From assembly GCF_001653195.1 (NCBI RefSeq), contig NZ_JXBB01000012.1, forward strand, positions 124,001 to 188,000: a stretch of DNA of 64,000 bases, written 5' to 3'. This document shows positions 53,234 through 64,000 of the stretch, one piece after another. The position numbers and the translations under genes were made by a program. A model generated the notes under the pieces. The model worked only from the letters and a program-made list of their open reading frames with translations. It was not told the DNA's origin and made no database searches. The stretch's first letter is position 1, and every line of letters starts with the position of its first letter. The stretch comes from Hydrogenibacillus schlegelii. Lineage in GTDB: Bacteria; Bacillota; Bacilli; Thermicanales; DSM-22653.

Positions 53234-53288
53234 CAGGCCACGGGCGAGAAGGCGGCCCGTGAGCATCGACGAAGGGAAGGGTTGCACG

Positions 53289-55240
<1,952 letters not shown>

Positions 55241-55257
55241 CGCCGCCACCTGCACGC

Positions 55258-55281
55258 GCCCCCTCCCGTCCGCGAGGGGGC
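55258..55281 (+). terminator. Terminator-like hairpin after frr
   Basis: GCCCCCTC (55258-55265) pairs with GAGGGGGC (55274-55281) across an 8-nt loop. The downstream sequence is only mildly T-rich (TCGTCTGTT), so termination may be inefficient. Confidence 0.35.
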
Positions 55282-55328
55282 TCGTCTGTTCCGATCGGCG
55301 GCCGACGAGGAGAAAGCGGGGGAACGCG

Positions 55329-56156
55329 TTGGCGGCTTGGCGCTTTTGGCGGCGGAGGCGTCCGGCGCCGGACGGCGGCGAGGCGCCGGGCGGGCGGGAA
55401 GGGCCGCCCGTCCGGACGTCGCCGGACGAGCGAGCGCGGCTGAACGGCTCCCGCCTGCCGGTGCCGCGGCACGTGGCCATCATCATGGACGGCAACGGCC
55501 GCTGGGCCCGGGCCCGGGGGCTCCCCCGGGTGATGGGGCACCGGGAAGGGATGAAAACCGTCCGGGAAGTGGCGCTGGCTGCCCACGGGCTCGGCATCGA
55601 GGTGCTGACGCTGTACGCCTTTTCCACGGAAAACTGGAAACGGCCGAGGGACGAAGTCGACTTTTTGATGGCCCTGCCGCAAGAATTTTTACAAACCGAG
55701 CTGGAAAACCTGATCCAGAACAACGTCCGCGTTCGGGTGATGGGAGACCCGAACCCGCTCCCGCCCCACACCCGGGCGGCGGTCGAGGAAGCGGTGCGGC
55801 GGACGGCGGCAAACACTGGACTCATCCTGAACTTTGCTTTAAATTATGGGGGAAGGATGGACATCGCCCGCGCCGCCCGGAAGCTGGCGGAGTCGGCCGT
55901 CGCCGGCGAAATCCGGCCGGAGGCGATCGACGAAGCGGCGGTGGCGGCGGCGCTTTCGACCGCCGGGCTGCCGGATCCGGATCTTCTCATCCGGACGAGC
56001 GGCGAGATGCGTCTGTCGAACTTCATGCTGTTTGAGCTCGCCTATACGGAACTTTGGTTCGTCGACAAGCTGTGGCCCGATTTTCGCCGTGAAGATCTGG
56101 AGGCCGCCGTGGAAGCGTATCGCCGGCGCGACAGGCGGTTTGGCGGCTTGGGGTGA
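55329..56156 (+). CDS. uppS: Isoprenyl transferase (undecaprenyl diphosphate synthase)
   Basis: Cis-prenyltransferase making the C55 lipid carrier for cell wall synthesis. The catalytic aspartate is D54 in HVAIIMDGNGRWAR; GHREGMKTVREV, TLYAFSTENWKRP, and the C-terminal LLIRTSGEMRLSNFMLFELA are family blocks. The length is 275, with ~45 N-terminal residues before the core. TTG at 55329 fits AGCGGGGGAA upstream. cdsA follows after 13 nt. Confidence 0.96.
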   Translation: MAAWRFWRRRRPAPDGGEAPGGREGPPVRTSPDERARLNGSRLPVPRHVAIIMDGNGRWARARGLPRVMGHREGMKTVREVALAAHGLGIEVLTLYAFSTENWKRPRDEVDFLMALPQEFLQTELENLIQNNVRVRVMGDPNPLPPHTRAAVEEAVRRTAANTGLILNFALNYGGRMDIARAARKLAESAVAGEIRPEAIDEAAVAAALSTAGLPDPDLLIRTSGEMRLSNFMLFELAYTELWFVDKLWPDFRREDLEAAVEAYRRRDRRFGGLG

Positions 56157-56169
56157 GGAGTGAGCGCGG

Positions 56170-56973
56170 GTGGCGAAGCGCATCGCGACCGGCGTCATCG
56201 GCGGGGGCGTGTTTCTCTGGCTGACGGTGTGGGGAGGGGGGGCCTTTGCCGGCCTGATCGCCGCCATCGGACTGGGGATGTTTTACGAGTACGTCCGCAT
56301 GCACGGCGACCGGCCGACCGCGCCGCACGCGCTGCTCGGCTTTGCGCTGACGTTTGTCCTTATTTTTTTTACCCTCGGCGAGATCCGGGACCGGCTCAAA
56401 CTCGACCTGCTTTGGGCGGTCACGTTTCTACTTCTCTTTATCGCCGTCGCCACCCAGAACCGCGTCTCCCTGCGGCGGCTGAGCTACATTCTCGTCGGCG
56501 CCGTCTACATCGGCCTCGGCCTTCATTACTTTCATGCCGTCCGCAACGTCGAGCGGGGGCTTCCGCTCACGCTCTGGGTCCTTGCCGTCGTCTGGACGAC
56601 CGACACGGCGGCGTATTTCGTCGGCCGCGCCTTTGGTCGGCATCTCCTCTGGCCGTCGATCAGCCCGAAGAAGACGTGGGAAGGGGCCGTCGGCGGCCTC
56701 GTCGCCGGCATGGCCGCCGCCCTCATCGCCGCCGAGGTCCTCGGCCTTCCGTACCGGGCGCTCCCGCTCTTTGCGACGGCGGCGCTCGTCTCCATCGGCG
56801 GTCAGGTCGGCGACCTCATCGAATCGGCGATCAAGCGGAGCCTCGGCGTGAAGGACTCCGGGAGCCTCCTCCCGGGCCACGGGGGGCTTTTTGACCGGTT
56901 CGACAGCCTGATCGTCGCCTTCCCGACCTTCGTCTGGGCCGCCCGGATGCTGGCGCCGTTCCTCTGGCCGTAG
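56170..56973 (+). CDS. cdsA: Phosphatidate cytidylyltransferase
   Basis: Membrane enzyme that makes CDP-diacylglycerol, the branch point of phospholipid synthesis. About eight hydrophobic segments precede the C-terminal signature: SAIKRSLGVKDSG, then LLPGHGGLFDRFDSL. WTTDTAAYFVGRAFGRHLLW and PSISPKKTWEGAVGG are further family blocks. The length of 267 is typical. GTG at 56170 follows GAGGAGTGAG, which overlaps the uppS stop region. Confidence 0.97.
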   Translation: MAKRIATGVIGGGVFLWLTVWGGGAFAGLIAAIGLGMFYEYVRMHGDRPTAPHALLGFALTFVLIFFTLGEIRDRLKLDLLWAVTFLLLFIAVATQNRVSLRRLSYILVGAVYIGLGLHYFHAVRNVERGLPLTLWVLAVVWTTDTAAYFVGRAFGRHLLWPSISPKKTWEGAVGGLVAGMAAALIAAEVLGLPYRALPLFATAALVSIGGQVGDLIESAIKRSLGVKDSGSLLPGHGGLFDRFDSLIVAFPTFVWAARMLAPFLWP

Positions 56974-57133
56974 GCGCGCCGGGCCGGCAAGCCGAAGGCG
57001 ACGCTTCTTTCCCGGGGCAAAAGTCGCCCCGCCGCTCCGCGGCGGACCGCGGATGAAAAATCATGGCGAGCGGGTGAAAACGGAGCGGCGGATGAAACGT
57101 CGGCGATGTGGAAAAACGGTGTGGGGACGGTGG

Positions 57134-58360
57134 ATGATGCATACGCACCGGACGGAAACGGGGGCCGGATCCCGAAGCGGACGTCCGGAGGGCCTCGTCG
57201 TCCTCGGCTCGACGGGATCGATCGGCACCCAAACGCTCGACGTCGTCCGGCGGCACCCGGAGCGCTTCCGCGTCGTCGGCCTCGTCGCCGGGACGAACGA
57301 TACGCTTCTTTATGACCAGATCCGGGAATTTCGCCCCGACTGCGTCGCGATGAAAGACGAGGCGTCGCTTCAGCGCCTTCTCCTCAAACTCCACGCCCTC
57401 CCCGAGCCCCGACGCCCGCGGGAGATCGGCTTCGGCTTTGAGGCGATCGCCCGGTGCGCCGTCCATCCGGAGGCCGTTCGCGTGATGAGCGCCCTCGTCG
57501 GCTTTGCCGGCGTCCGGCCGACCCTCGCCGCCCTCCAGGCCGGAAAGACGGTCCTCCTCGCCAACAAAGAAACCCTCGTCGCCGCCGGTTCTGTCGTGCG
57601 GGCGGCGGAAGCGGCCGGCGGCGGTCGGATCGTCCCGGTCGACAGCGAGCACGCCGCCGCCCGAATCGCCCTCCGCGGCCAGCCGCCGGAGGCCGTCTTG
57701 CGCCTCGTCCTCACCGCCTCCGGCGGGGCGTTTCGCCATCTTGACCGCGCCGCCCTCGCAGACGTCACCGTGCGGGACGCCCTCCGGCACCCGACGTGGC
57801 GCATGGGGAAAAAACTCACCGTCGATTCGGCGACGCTCATGAACAAAGGGCTCGAGGTGATCGAAGCCCACGTCCTTTTCGGACTTCCCCTCGAGCGGAT
57901 CGACGTCGTCCTCCATGATGAAAGCCTCGTGCACGCTATGGTAGAATTAAAGGACGGGACGTTCGTCGCCGTCCTCGGCCCCCGGGACATGCGCCTGCCG
58001 ATCCAGCAGGCGCTCTTCGACCCCGAAAGCCCGCCGGCTCTGGGCGAGCGCCTCGACCTCGCCCGGATCGGGGCGCTGCATTTCCGGCCGGTCGATCCGG
58101 CGCGCTATCCGGCCCTCGGCCTGGCCTACGCCGCCGCCCGCGCCGGCGGCACGGCGCCGACGGTGCTTTCGGCCGCCAACGAGGTGGCGGTGGCGGCCTT
58201 TTTGGACGGCAGGCTCTCCTTTGCGGCCATCGAGGCCGTCGTCGAGGCGGTGCTCGCCGCCCATGCGCCGGTTCCGGCGACCGACCTCGAGACGATCGAG
58301 GCGGCCGACCGGTGGGCCCGGGAACGGGCCCGGGCCGAAGTGCTGGCCCGGAGCGGCTGA
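57134..58360 (+). CDS. dxr: 1-deoxy-D-xylulose 5-phosphate reductoisomerase
   Basis: Second enzyme of the MEP isoprenoid pathway, converting DXP to MEP with NADPH. The NADPH site is LVVLGSTGSIGTQTLDVV; LANKETLVAAGSVV, IVPVDSEHAA, GGAFRHLDRA, HPTWRMGKKLTVDSATLMNK and LHFRPVDPARYPALGLA follow in family order. The frame is open to 57053. ATG 57134 (or the adjacent 57137) leaves a ~20-residue lead before the core and is preferred, though the upstream ATGs at 57053 and 57092 cannot be excluded. From 57134 it is 408 residues. Confidence 0.94.
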   Translation: MMHTHRTETGAGSRSGRPEGLVVLGSTGSIGTQTLDVVRRHPERFRVVGLVAGTNDTLLYDQIREFRPDCVAMKDEASLQRLLLKLHALPEPRRPREIGFGFEAIARCAVHPEAVRVMSALVGFAGVRPTLAALQAGKTVLLANKETLVAAGSVVRAAEAAGGGRIVPVDSEHAAARIALRGQPPEAVLRLVLTASGGAFRHLDRAALADVTVRDALRHPTWRMGKKLTVDSATLMNKGLEVIEAHVLFGLPLERIDVVLHDESLVHAMVELKDGTFVAVLGPRDMRLPIQQALFDPESPPALGERLDLARIGALHFRPVDPARYPALGLAYAAARAGGTAPTVLSAANEVAVAAFLDGRLSFAAIEAVVEAVLAAHAPVPATDLETIEAADRWARERARAEVLARSG

Positions 58361-58398
58361 CCGGACGCCTCCGGCGATCATCGGAAGGAGGCGAAACG

Positions 58399-59847
58399 AT
58401 GCCGAGCCTCGGTTTTCTCGGCACCGCCCTCGCCATCGTGGCGGTGTTCGGGCTTTTGGTCTTCGTTCACGAGCTCGGTCATTTCCTCCTGGCCCGGCGG
58501 GCCGGGATTTTGGCGCGGGAGTTTGCCATCGGCTTCGGTCCGAAGCTTTTTAGCTTTAAACCGGGCGAGACCCTCTGGTCGGTGCGGCTTCTCCCCCTCG
58601 GCGGCTACGTCCGCATGGCCGGCGAGGACGTCGAAGGGGAGCCGCTCAAGCCGGGTCAGCGGGTCCGCCTCGAGCGGGACGGCGACGTCGTCCGGCGCAT
58701 CCACCTCGACGCGCCGGAAGGGTCGGTCGTCGTCCGCTCGGATCTCGAACGGGGGCTTCGCCTGACCGTCGAGGAGGGGGGAGAAGAACGCACCTATCCG
58801 GTCGCCCGGGACGCCGAGATCGTCTCGGGGGGAGAAGCGATCCAGATCGCTCCGTGGGACCGGCAGTTCGGCTCGAAATCGCTCCTCGACCGGTTTTGGG
58901 TCCTCGTCGCCGGACCGCTTTTTAACCTGCTCCTCGCGGCGGTGCTCTTTTCGCTGCTGGCGCTTTTAAGCGGCGTGCCGAACCCGGCGCCGGTCGTCGG
59001 CCAGGTCGGACCGGAGACCCCGGCGGCGGCGGCCGGCCTTCGGGCCGGGGACGTCATCCGGGCGGTGAACGGGCAGCCGGTCGCCTCGTGGGACGACCTG
59101 CAGCGGGCGATCGGCGAAAGCACCGCCGATGCCCTCGCCGTCGACGTCGAGCGGGACGGCCGGGACTTTCGGGCGGTCGTCCGGCCGAAGCGGCAGTTTT
59201 TCATCGCGCAGATGACGAACACCGCCCAGATCGAACTTCTCCCGGGGGATGAGGTGACGGCGATCGACGGGACGCCCCTCGAAAGCGTCACCCAGGCGGA
59301 GGCCCTCCTCGAGGCGGCCGCGGGCCGGCCGGTCCGCCTTACCGTCCTCCGGGACGGCCGACCGGTCGACGTTTCATACGACCTCGGGAAGTACCGCCTC
59401 ACCCTCGGCGAGCGGCGGATCATCGGCATCTATCAGGAGCGGACGTTTTCCGTCTGGGCCGCCCTCGTGGACGGTCCGAAGGAGACGGTCCTCTGGATCG
59501 GCCGCATCTTCGCCTCCCTCGGCGCCCTCTTTCAGAGCCATCACCCCCTCGACCAGCTCGGCGGGCCGGTGGCGATCTTCAAGCTCACCGGCGACGCGGC
59601 CCAGCGGGGCTTCTCGACGCTCCTTTTCTGGACGGCGCTTCTTTCGATCAACCTCGGCGTGTTCAATCTGCTCCCGATTCCGGCCTTGGACGGCGGCCGG
59701 CTCCTCTTCCTCGCGATCGAGGCCGTTCGGGGCCGTCCGATCGACCAGGCCAAAGAGGGCCTCGTCCACCTCATCGGCTTTGCGCTCCTCCTCCTCTTCA
59801 TCGTCCTCGTCACCTGGAACGACATCCAGAAGCTCTTCCTCGGCTGA
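58399..59847 (+). CDS. rseP: Site-2 metalloprotease RseP/RasP
   Basis: Intramembrane zinc protease; in Bacillus RasP cuts anti-sigma factors and leftover signal peptides. The zinc motif is H24-E25-L26-G27-H28 in the first membrane helix, and the second active block is NLLPIPALDGGRLLF near residue 430. Between them lie a PDZ domain (VVGQVGPETPAAAAGLRAGD) and a second degenerate PDZ-like stretch (LLPGDEVTAIDGTPLESVTQ). At 482 residues it exceeds RasP (420). GGAAGGAGG precedes the ATG. Confidence 0.95.
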   Translation: MPSLGFLGTALAIVAVFGLLVFVHELGHFLLARRAGILAREFAIGFGPKLFSFKPGETLWSVRLLPLGGYVRMAGEDVEGEPLKPGQRVRLERDGDVVRRIHLDAPEGSVVVRSDLERGLRLTVEEGGEERTYPVARDAEIVSGGEAIQIAPWDRQFGSKSLLDRFWVLVAGPLFNLLLAAVLFSLLALLSGVPNPAPVVGQVGPETPAAAAGLRAGDVIRAVNGQPVASWDDLQRAIGESTADALAVDVERDGRDFRAVVRPKRQFFIAQMTNTAQIELLPGDEVTAIDGTPLESVTQAEALLEAAAGRPVRLTVLRDGRPVDVSYDLGKYRLTLGERRIIGIYQERTFSVWAALVDGPKETVLWIGRIFASLGALFQSHHPLDQLGGPVAIFKLTGDAAQRGFSTLLFWTALLSINLGVFNLLPIPALDGGRLLFLAIEAVRGRPIDQAKEGLVHLIGFALLLLFIVLVTWNDIQKLFLG

Positions 59848-59907
59848 GGCGCGGACCAGGCGCTCCCCGGCCGAGGGGCGGCCAGACCGCCGGAAGGAGG
59901 CACGGGC

Positions 59908-61116
59908 GTGTACACCCGCGAACAGACGAAGCCCGTCCGGGTCGGACGGGTTCAGATCGGCGGCCAGCCGTCGGTCGTCATCCAGTCGATGACGACGACC
60001 GACACCCGGGACGTCGACGGGACGCTCCGGCAAATCGAGGCGCTCCATGCGGCCGGCTGCCAGATCGTCCGCCTCGCCGTCGTCGACGAACGGGCGGCGG
60101 AGGCCCTTCGGGAGATCAAGCGCCGCTCGCCGCTTCCGATCGTCGCCGACATCCACTTCGACTACCGGCTGGCTTTGAAGGCGATCGATGCCGGCGTCGA
60201 CAAGGTGCGGATCAACCCGGGGAACATCGGCTCCCGGGAGCGGGTGAAAGCGGTCGTTCGGGCGGCCAAAGAGCGCGGCGTGCCGATCCGGATCGGCGTC
60301 AACTCCGGCTCCGTCGAGCGGCCCCTTCTGGAAAAATACGGCTCGCCGACCGCCGATGCCCTCGTGGAAAGCGCCCTCGGCCACATTGAGATCCTCGAAG
60401 ACCTCGAGTTCACCGACATCGTCGTCTCGCTCAAGTCAACCGACGTCCCGACGATGATCGCGGCGTATCGGAAGATGGCCGAGGTGCGGCCGTACCCGCT
60501 CCACGTCGGCGTGACGGAGGCGGGAACCGCCTGGAGCGGCGCCATCAAATCGGCCGTCGGCATCGGGACGGTGCTCGCCTTAGGTCTTGGCGATACGATC
60601 CGGGTGTCGCTCGCCGCCGATCCGGTGGAAGAGATCAAGGTCGCGAAGCAGATCTTAAAGAGCCTCAACCTCGCCGCCTCGGAGCCGGTCGTCGTCGCCT
60701 GCCCGACGTGCGGCCGGGTGGCGATCGACGTCATCGGCCTCGCCGAAAGGATCGAGCAGGCGGTGGCGACGAAGAAGCGGCCGTGGAAGATCGCCGTCAT
60801 GGGCTGCGCGGTGAACGGTCCCGGGGAGGCCCGGGAGGCGGACATCGGCGTCGCCGGCGGCCGCGGCGAAGGGCTCCTCTTCCGGGGCGGGAAGATCATC
60901 CGCAAGGTCAAAGAAGAAGAGCTGTTCGACGCCCTCATGGCCGAACTCGAACAGATGGAGCGGGAAGCCGAGGCCCGGGAAGCGGGGTCCGGCCCTGCCG
61001 CGCCGGATGGCTATGCGCTTCAGGCCGGCGGCGCCTTCGAAGGCGCCGGAGGCGGCGCGGACGGAGCCGCTTTGGTGCCTTCCGGGACCTCCGGCGGCGA
61101 ACCACGCGGAAAGTGA
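59908..61116 (+). CDS. ispG: 4-hydroxy-3-methylbut-2-enyl diphosphate synthase
   Basis: [4Fe-4S] enzyme of the MEP pathway converting MEcPP to HMBPP. The barrel starts [30 protein letters not shown] and [20 protein letters not shown] follow. Cluster cysteines are in [13 protein letters not shown] and [21 protein letters not shown]. The enzyme ends around residue 357; the last ~45 residues are a Gly/Ala-rich tail. GTG follows AAGGAGG. proS starts 9 nt on. Confidence 0.96.
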   Translation: MYTREQTKPVRVGRVQIGGQPSVVIQSMTTTDTRDVDGTLRQIEALHAAGCQIVRLAVVDERAAEALREIKRRSPLPIVADIHFDYRLALKAIDAGVDKVRINPGNIGSRERVKAVVRAAKERGVPIRIGVNSGSVERPLLEKYGSPTADALVESALGHIEILEDLEFTDIVVSLKSTDVPTMIAAYRKMAEVRPYPLHVGVTEAGTAWSGAIKSAVGIGTVLALGLGDTIRVSLAADPVEEIKVAKQILKSLNLAASEPVVVACPTCGRVAIDVIGLAERIEQAVATKKRPWKIAVMGCAVNGPGEAREADIGVAGGRGEGLLFRGGKIIRKVKEEELFDALMAELEQMEREAEAREAGSGPAAPDGYALQAGGAFEGAGGGADGAALVPSGTSGGEPRGK

Positions 61117-61125
61117 GGCGAAGCG

Positions 61126-62838
<1,713 letters not shown>

Positions 62839-62932
62839 AGGCGGATGCCGACCCCGACCGCCCGGTCCCGCCGAGAAGGCGGTCGAACCGCCGGCGGTCG
62901 GACCGGAGCACGAGAAACGGGAGGTGAAGGGC

Positions 62933-64000
62933 GTGATCGACCCCGCCTTGGGCGGACTGATGGCGCGCGTGCCGCCGGAGGACAAGCTGTCCGAGGCGCT
63001 CCAGGCCGCCCGGCTCGAGCGGCTGGTCGTCTACCCCGACGCCCGGCGGTGGATCATCCGGATCGCCGCGCCGGCCCTGCTCCCGGCCGCGCCCCTCATC
63101 GCCTGGGAAGCGGCGCTCGGGGCCGCCTTCCGGGACGTGGCGGACGTCGAGCTTTGGGTGCGCATCGAGCCGCCGCCGCCCTTTCCGGCCGTCGCCCGGG
63201 GGTACGGGGACGCCCTCCTCGGCTACCTTGCGGCGCGGCACCCGCTCCTCGCCGCCGCCATCGTCGACGTCGCCTTCGAGGCGACCGACGACGGGCGGGC
63301 CGTGCTGTACGTCGAGCCGGCGGCGGTTCCGGCCTTCCAAAACGGCGCCTTAAAGACCCTCCGGCGCTTTTTCGCCCAATACGTTGGCCGGACGCCGGAA
63401 GTCGCCGTCCTGCCGGCGCCGGACGATGCCGTCCGGGCCGCCGCCCGGCGGGAGCGCCTGGCCGCCGCCGAAGAGGCCGCGCTTGCCTCCGTCGTAGAGC
63501 GGGCGTCTCCGTCCGACGGCGAAGGCCGGCCCCCCGCCGGCCCACGGCAGAACGGAAACGGCGCCGCCGAAGCGGCCGCCGAAGGGACGGAGGCGGCGGA
63601 GACGGTTCTCTTCGGCCGGCCGATCGCCGCCCGGCCGGTCGCCCTCCGAAGCGTCGCCGAAGGGGAGGACGTCGCCGTCGAAGGCGTCGTCTTTGCCCGG
63701 GAAGAACGGCCGACTCGGACGGGGGCCGTCCTCCTCCTCAAGATCGCCGACGGCGAGAGCGCCTTGGCGGTGAAGCTCTTTCTTCGGAAAGGCGACGACG
63801 CCGTCCGGGCGGCGGCGCTTCAGGAAGGCGTCCGGGCCCGCTTCCGCGGCCGCGTCGCCTTCGATCCGTACGAGCGCGATCTCGTCCTCACGGCGGACGA
63901 TGTCGTTCGGCTTCCCGACCGGCGGCGGGAAGATCGGGCGCCGAAAAAGCGCGTCGAGCTTCACCTCCACACGGCGATGAGCACCATGGACGCGCCGCTT
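62933..64000 (+). CDS. polC: DNA polymerase III PolC-type alpha subunit (5' part)
   Basis: Replicative polymerase of low-GC-type Firmicutes, cut by the right window edge. The 356 codons visible cover the PolC N-terminal domain (to about 215), a linker, the OB fold (about 235-330, GEDVAVEGVVFAREERPTRT and KIADGESALAVKLFLRKGDD), and the start of the PHP/polymerase region, KKRVELHLHTAMSTMDAPL. GTG at 62933 follows GGGAGGTGA by about 6 nt. The frame is open to the last base. Confidence 0.95.
   Translation, partial: MIDPALGGLMARVPPEDKLSEALQAARLERLVVYPDARRWIIRIAAPALLPAAPLIAWEAALGAAFRDVADVELWVRIEPPPPFPAVARGYGDALLGYLAARHPLLAAAIVDVAFEATDDGRAVLYVEPAAVPAFQNGALKTLRRFFAQYVGRTPEVAVLPAPDDAVRAAARRERLAAAEEAALASVVERASPSDGEGRPPAGPRQNGNGAAEAAAEGTEAAETVLFGRPIAARPVALRSVAEGEDVAVEGVVFAREERPTRTGAVLLLKIADGESALAVKLFLRKGDDAVRAAALQEGVRARFRGRVAFDPYERDLVLTADDVVRLPDRRREDRAPKKRVELHLHTAMSTMDAPL

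Overview
The window is a strongly GC-rich bacterial chromosome segment with every supported gene on the + strand. Gene order is the classic Bacillales block ffh-rpsP-rimM-trmD ... sucCD-dprA-topA-xerC-hslVU-codY-fla/che-sigD-swrB-rpsB-tsf-pyrH-frr-uppS-cdsA-dxr-rseP-ispG-proS-polC. CodY, SigD, a SwrB-like protein, CheC/CheD, FliY and a PolC-type polymerase all point to the Bacillota. The high GC content, heavy GTG/TTG start usage, short EF-Ts and a slimmed chemotaxis set suggest a thermophilic high-GC Bacillales such as Hydrogenibacillus; that genus call is inference from gene order and composition only.

Layout. (1) 1-9317: translation and export genes: ylxM-ffh, rpsP, rimM-trmD-rbgA (tightly overlapping), rplS and lepB with their own promoters, rnhB-yraN and a glycerophosphodiester phosphodiesterase. 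(2) 9318-13464: a less conserved stretch with a nitroreductase, comM, a 67-residue orphan protein with a long leader and strong terminator, and a thiol peroxidase (tpx) whose promoter carries a Crp/Fnr-like palindrome. (3) 13508-23711: sucCD, dprA, topA, xerC, hslVU and codY, closed by a very strong terminator. (4) 23712-52231: a ~28 kb fla/che operon from flgB to a swrB-like gene, encoding rod, MS ring, C ring, export gate and ATPase, hook genes, FlhF/FlhG, CheA-W-C-D-Y and sigma-D. (5) 52228-64000: rpsB-tsf, pyrH-frr, isoprenoid and phospholipid genes (uppS, cdsA, dxr, ispG), the site-2 protease rseP, proS, and polC running off the right edge.

The genes work mostly as household modules: SRP targeting plus signal peptidase, ribosome and tRNA maturation, the succinyl-CoA synthetase step, DNA uptake and processing (ComM, DprA), chromosome topology and dimer resolution, and stationary-phase control by CodY next to motility. 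The motility operon is nearly complete, but cheB is missing from its usual place between flhG and cheA, and CheA carries two tandem CheY-binding (P2) domains.

I saw no CRISPR array, IS element, prophage, tRNA or rRNA, and no convincing gene on the - strand. The long - strand ORFs are shadows caused by high GC. I did not find a new multi-gene system. The most interesting items are lineage-specific departures from the standard Bacillales plan: the double-P2 CheA, the missing cheB, khpA and trmFO, low-complexity insertions and tails in housekeeping enzymes, the HslV pro-segment, the tpx operator and the orphan leader/small-protein unit.
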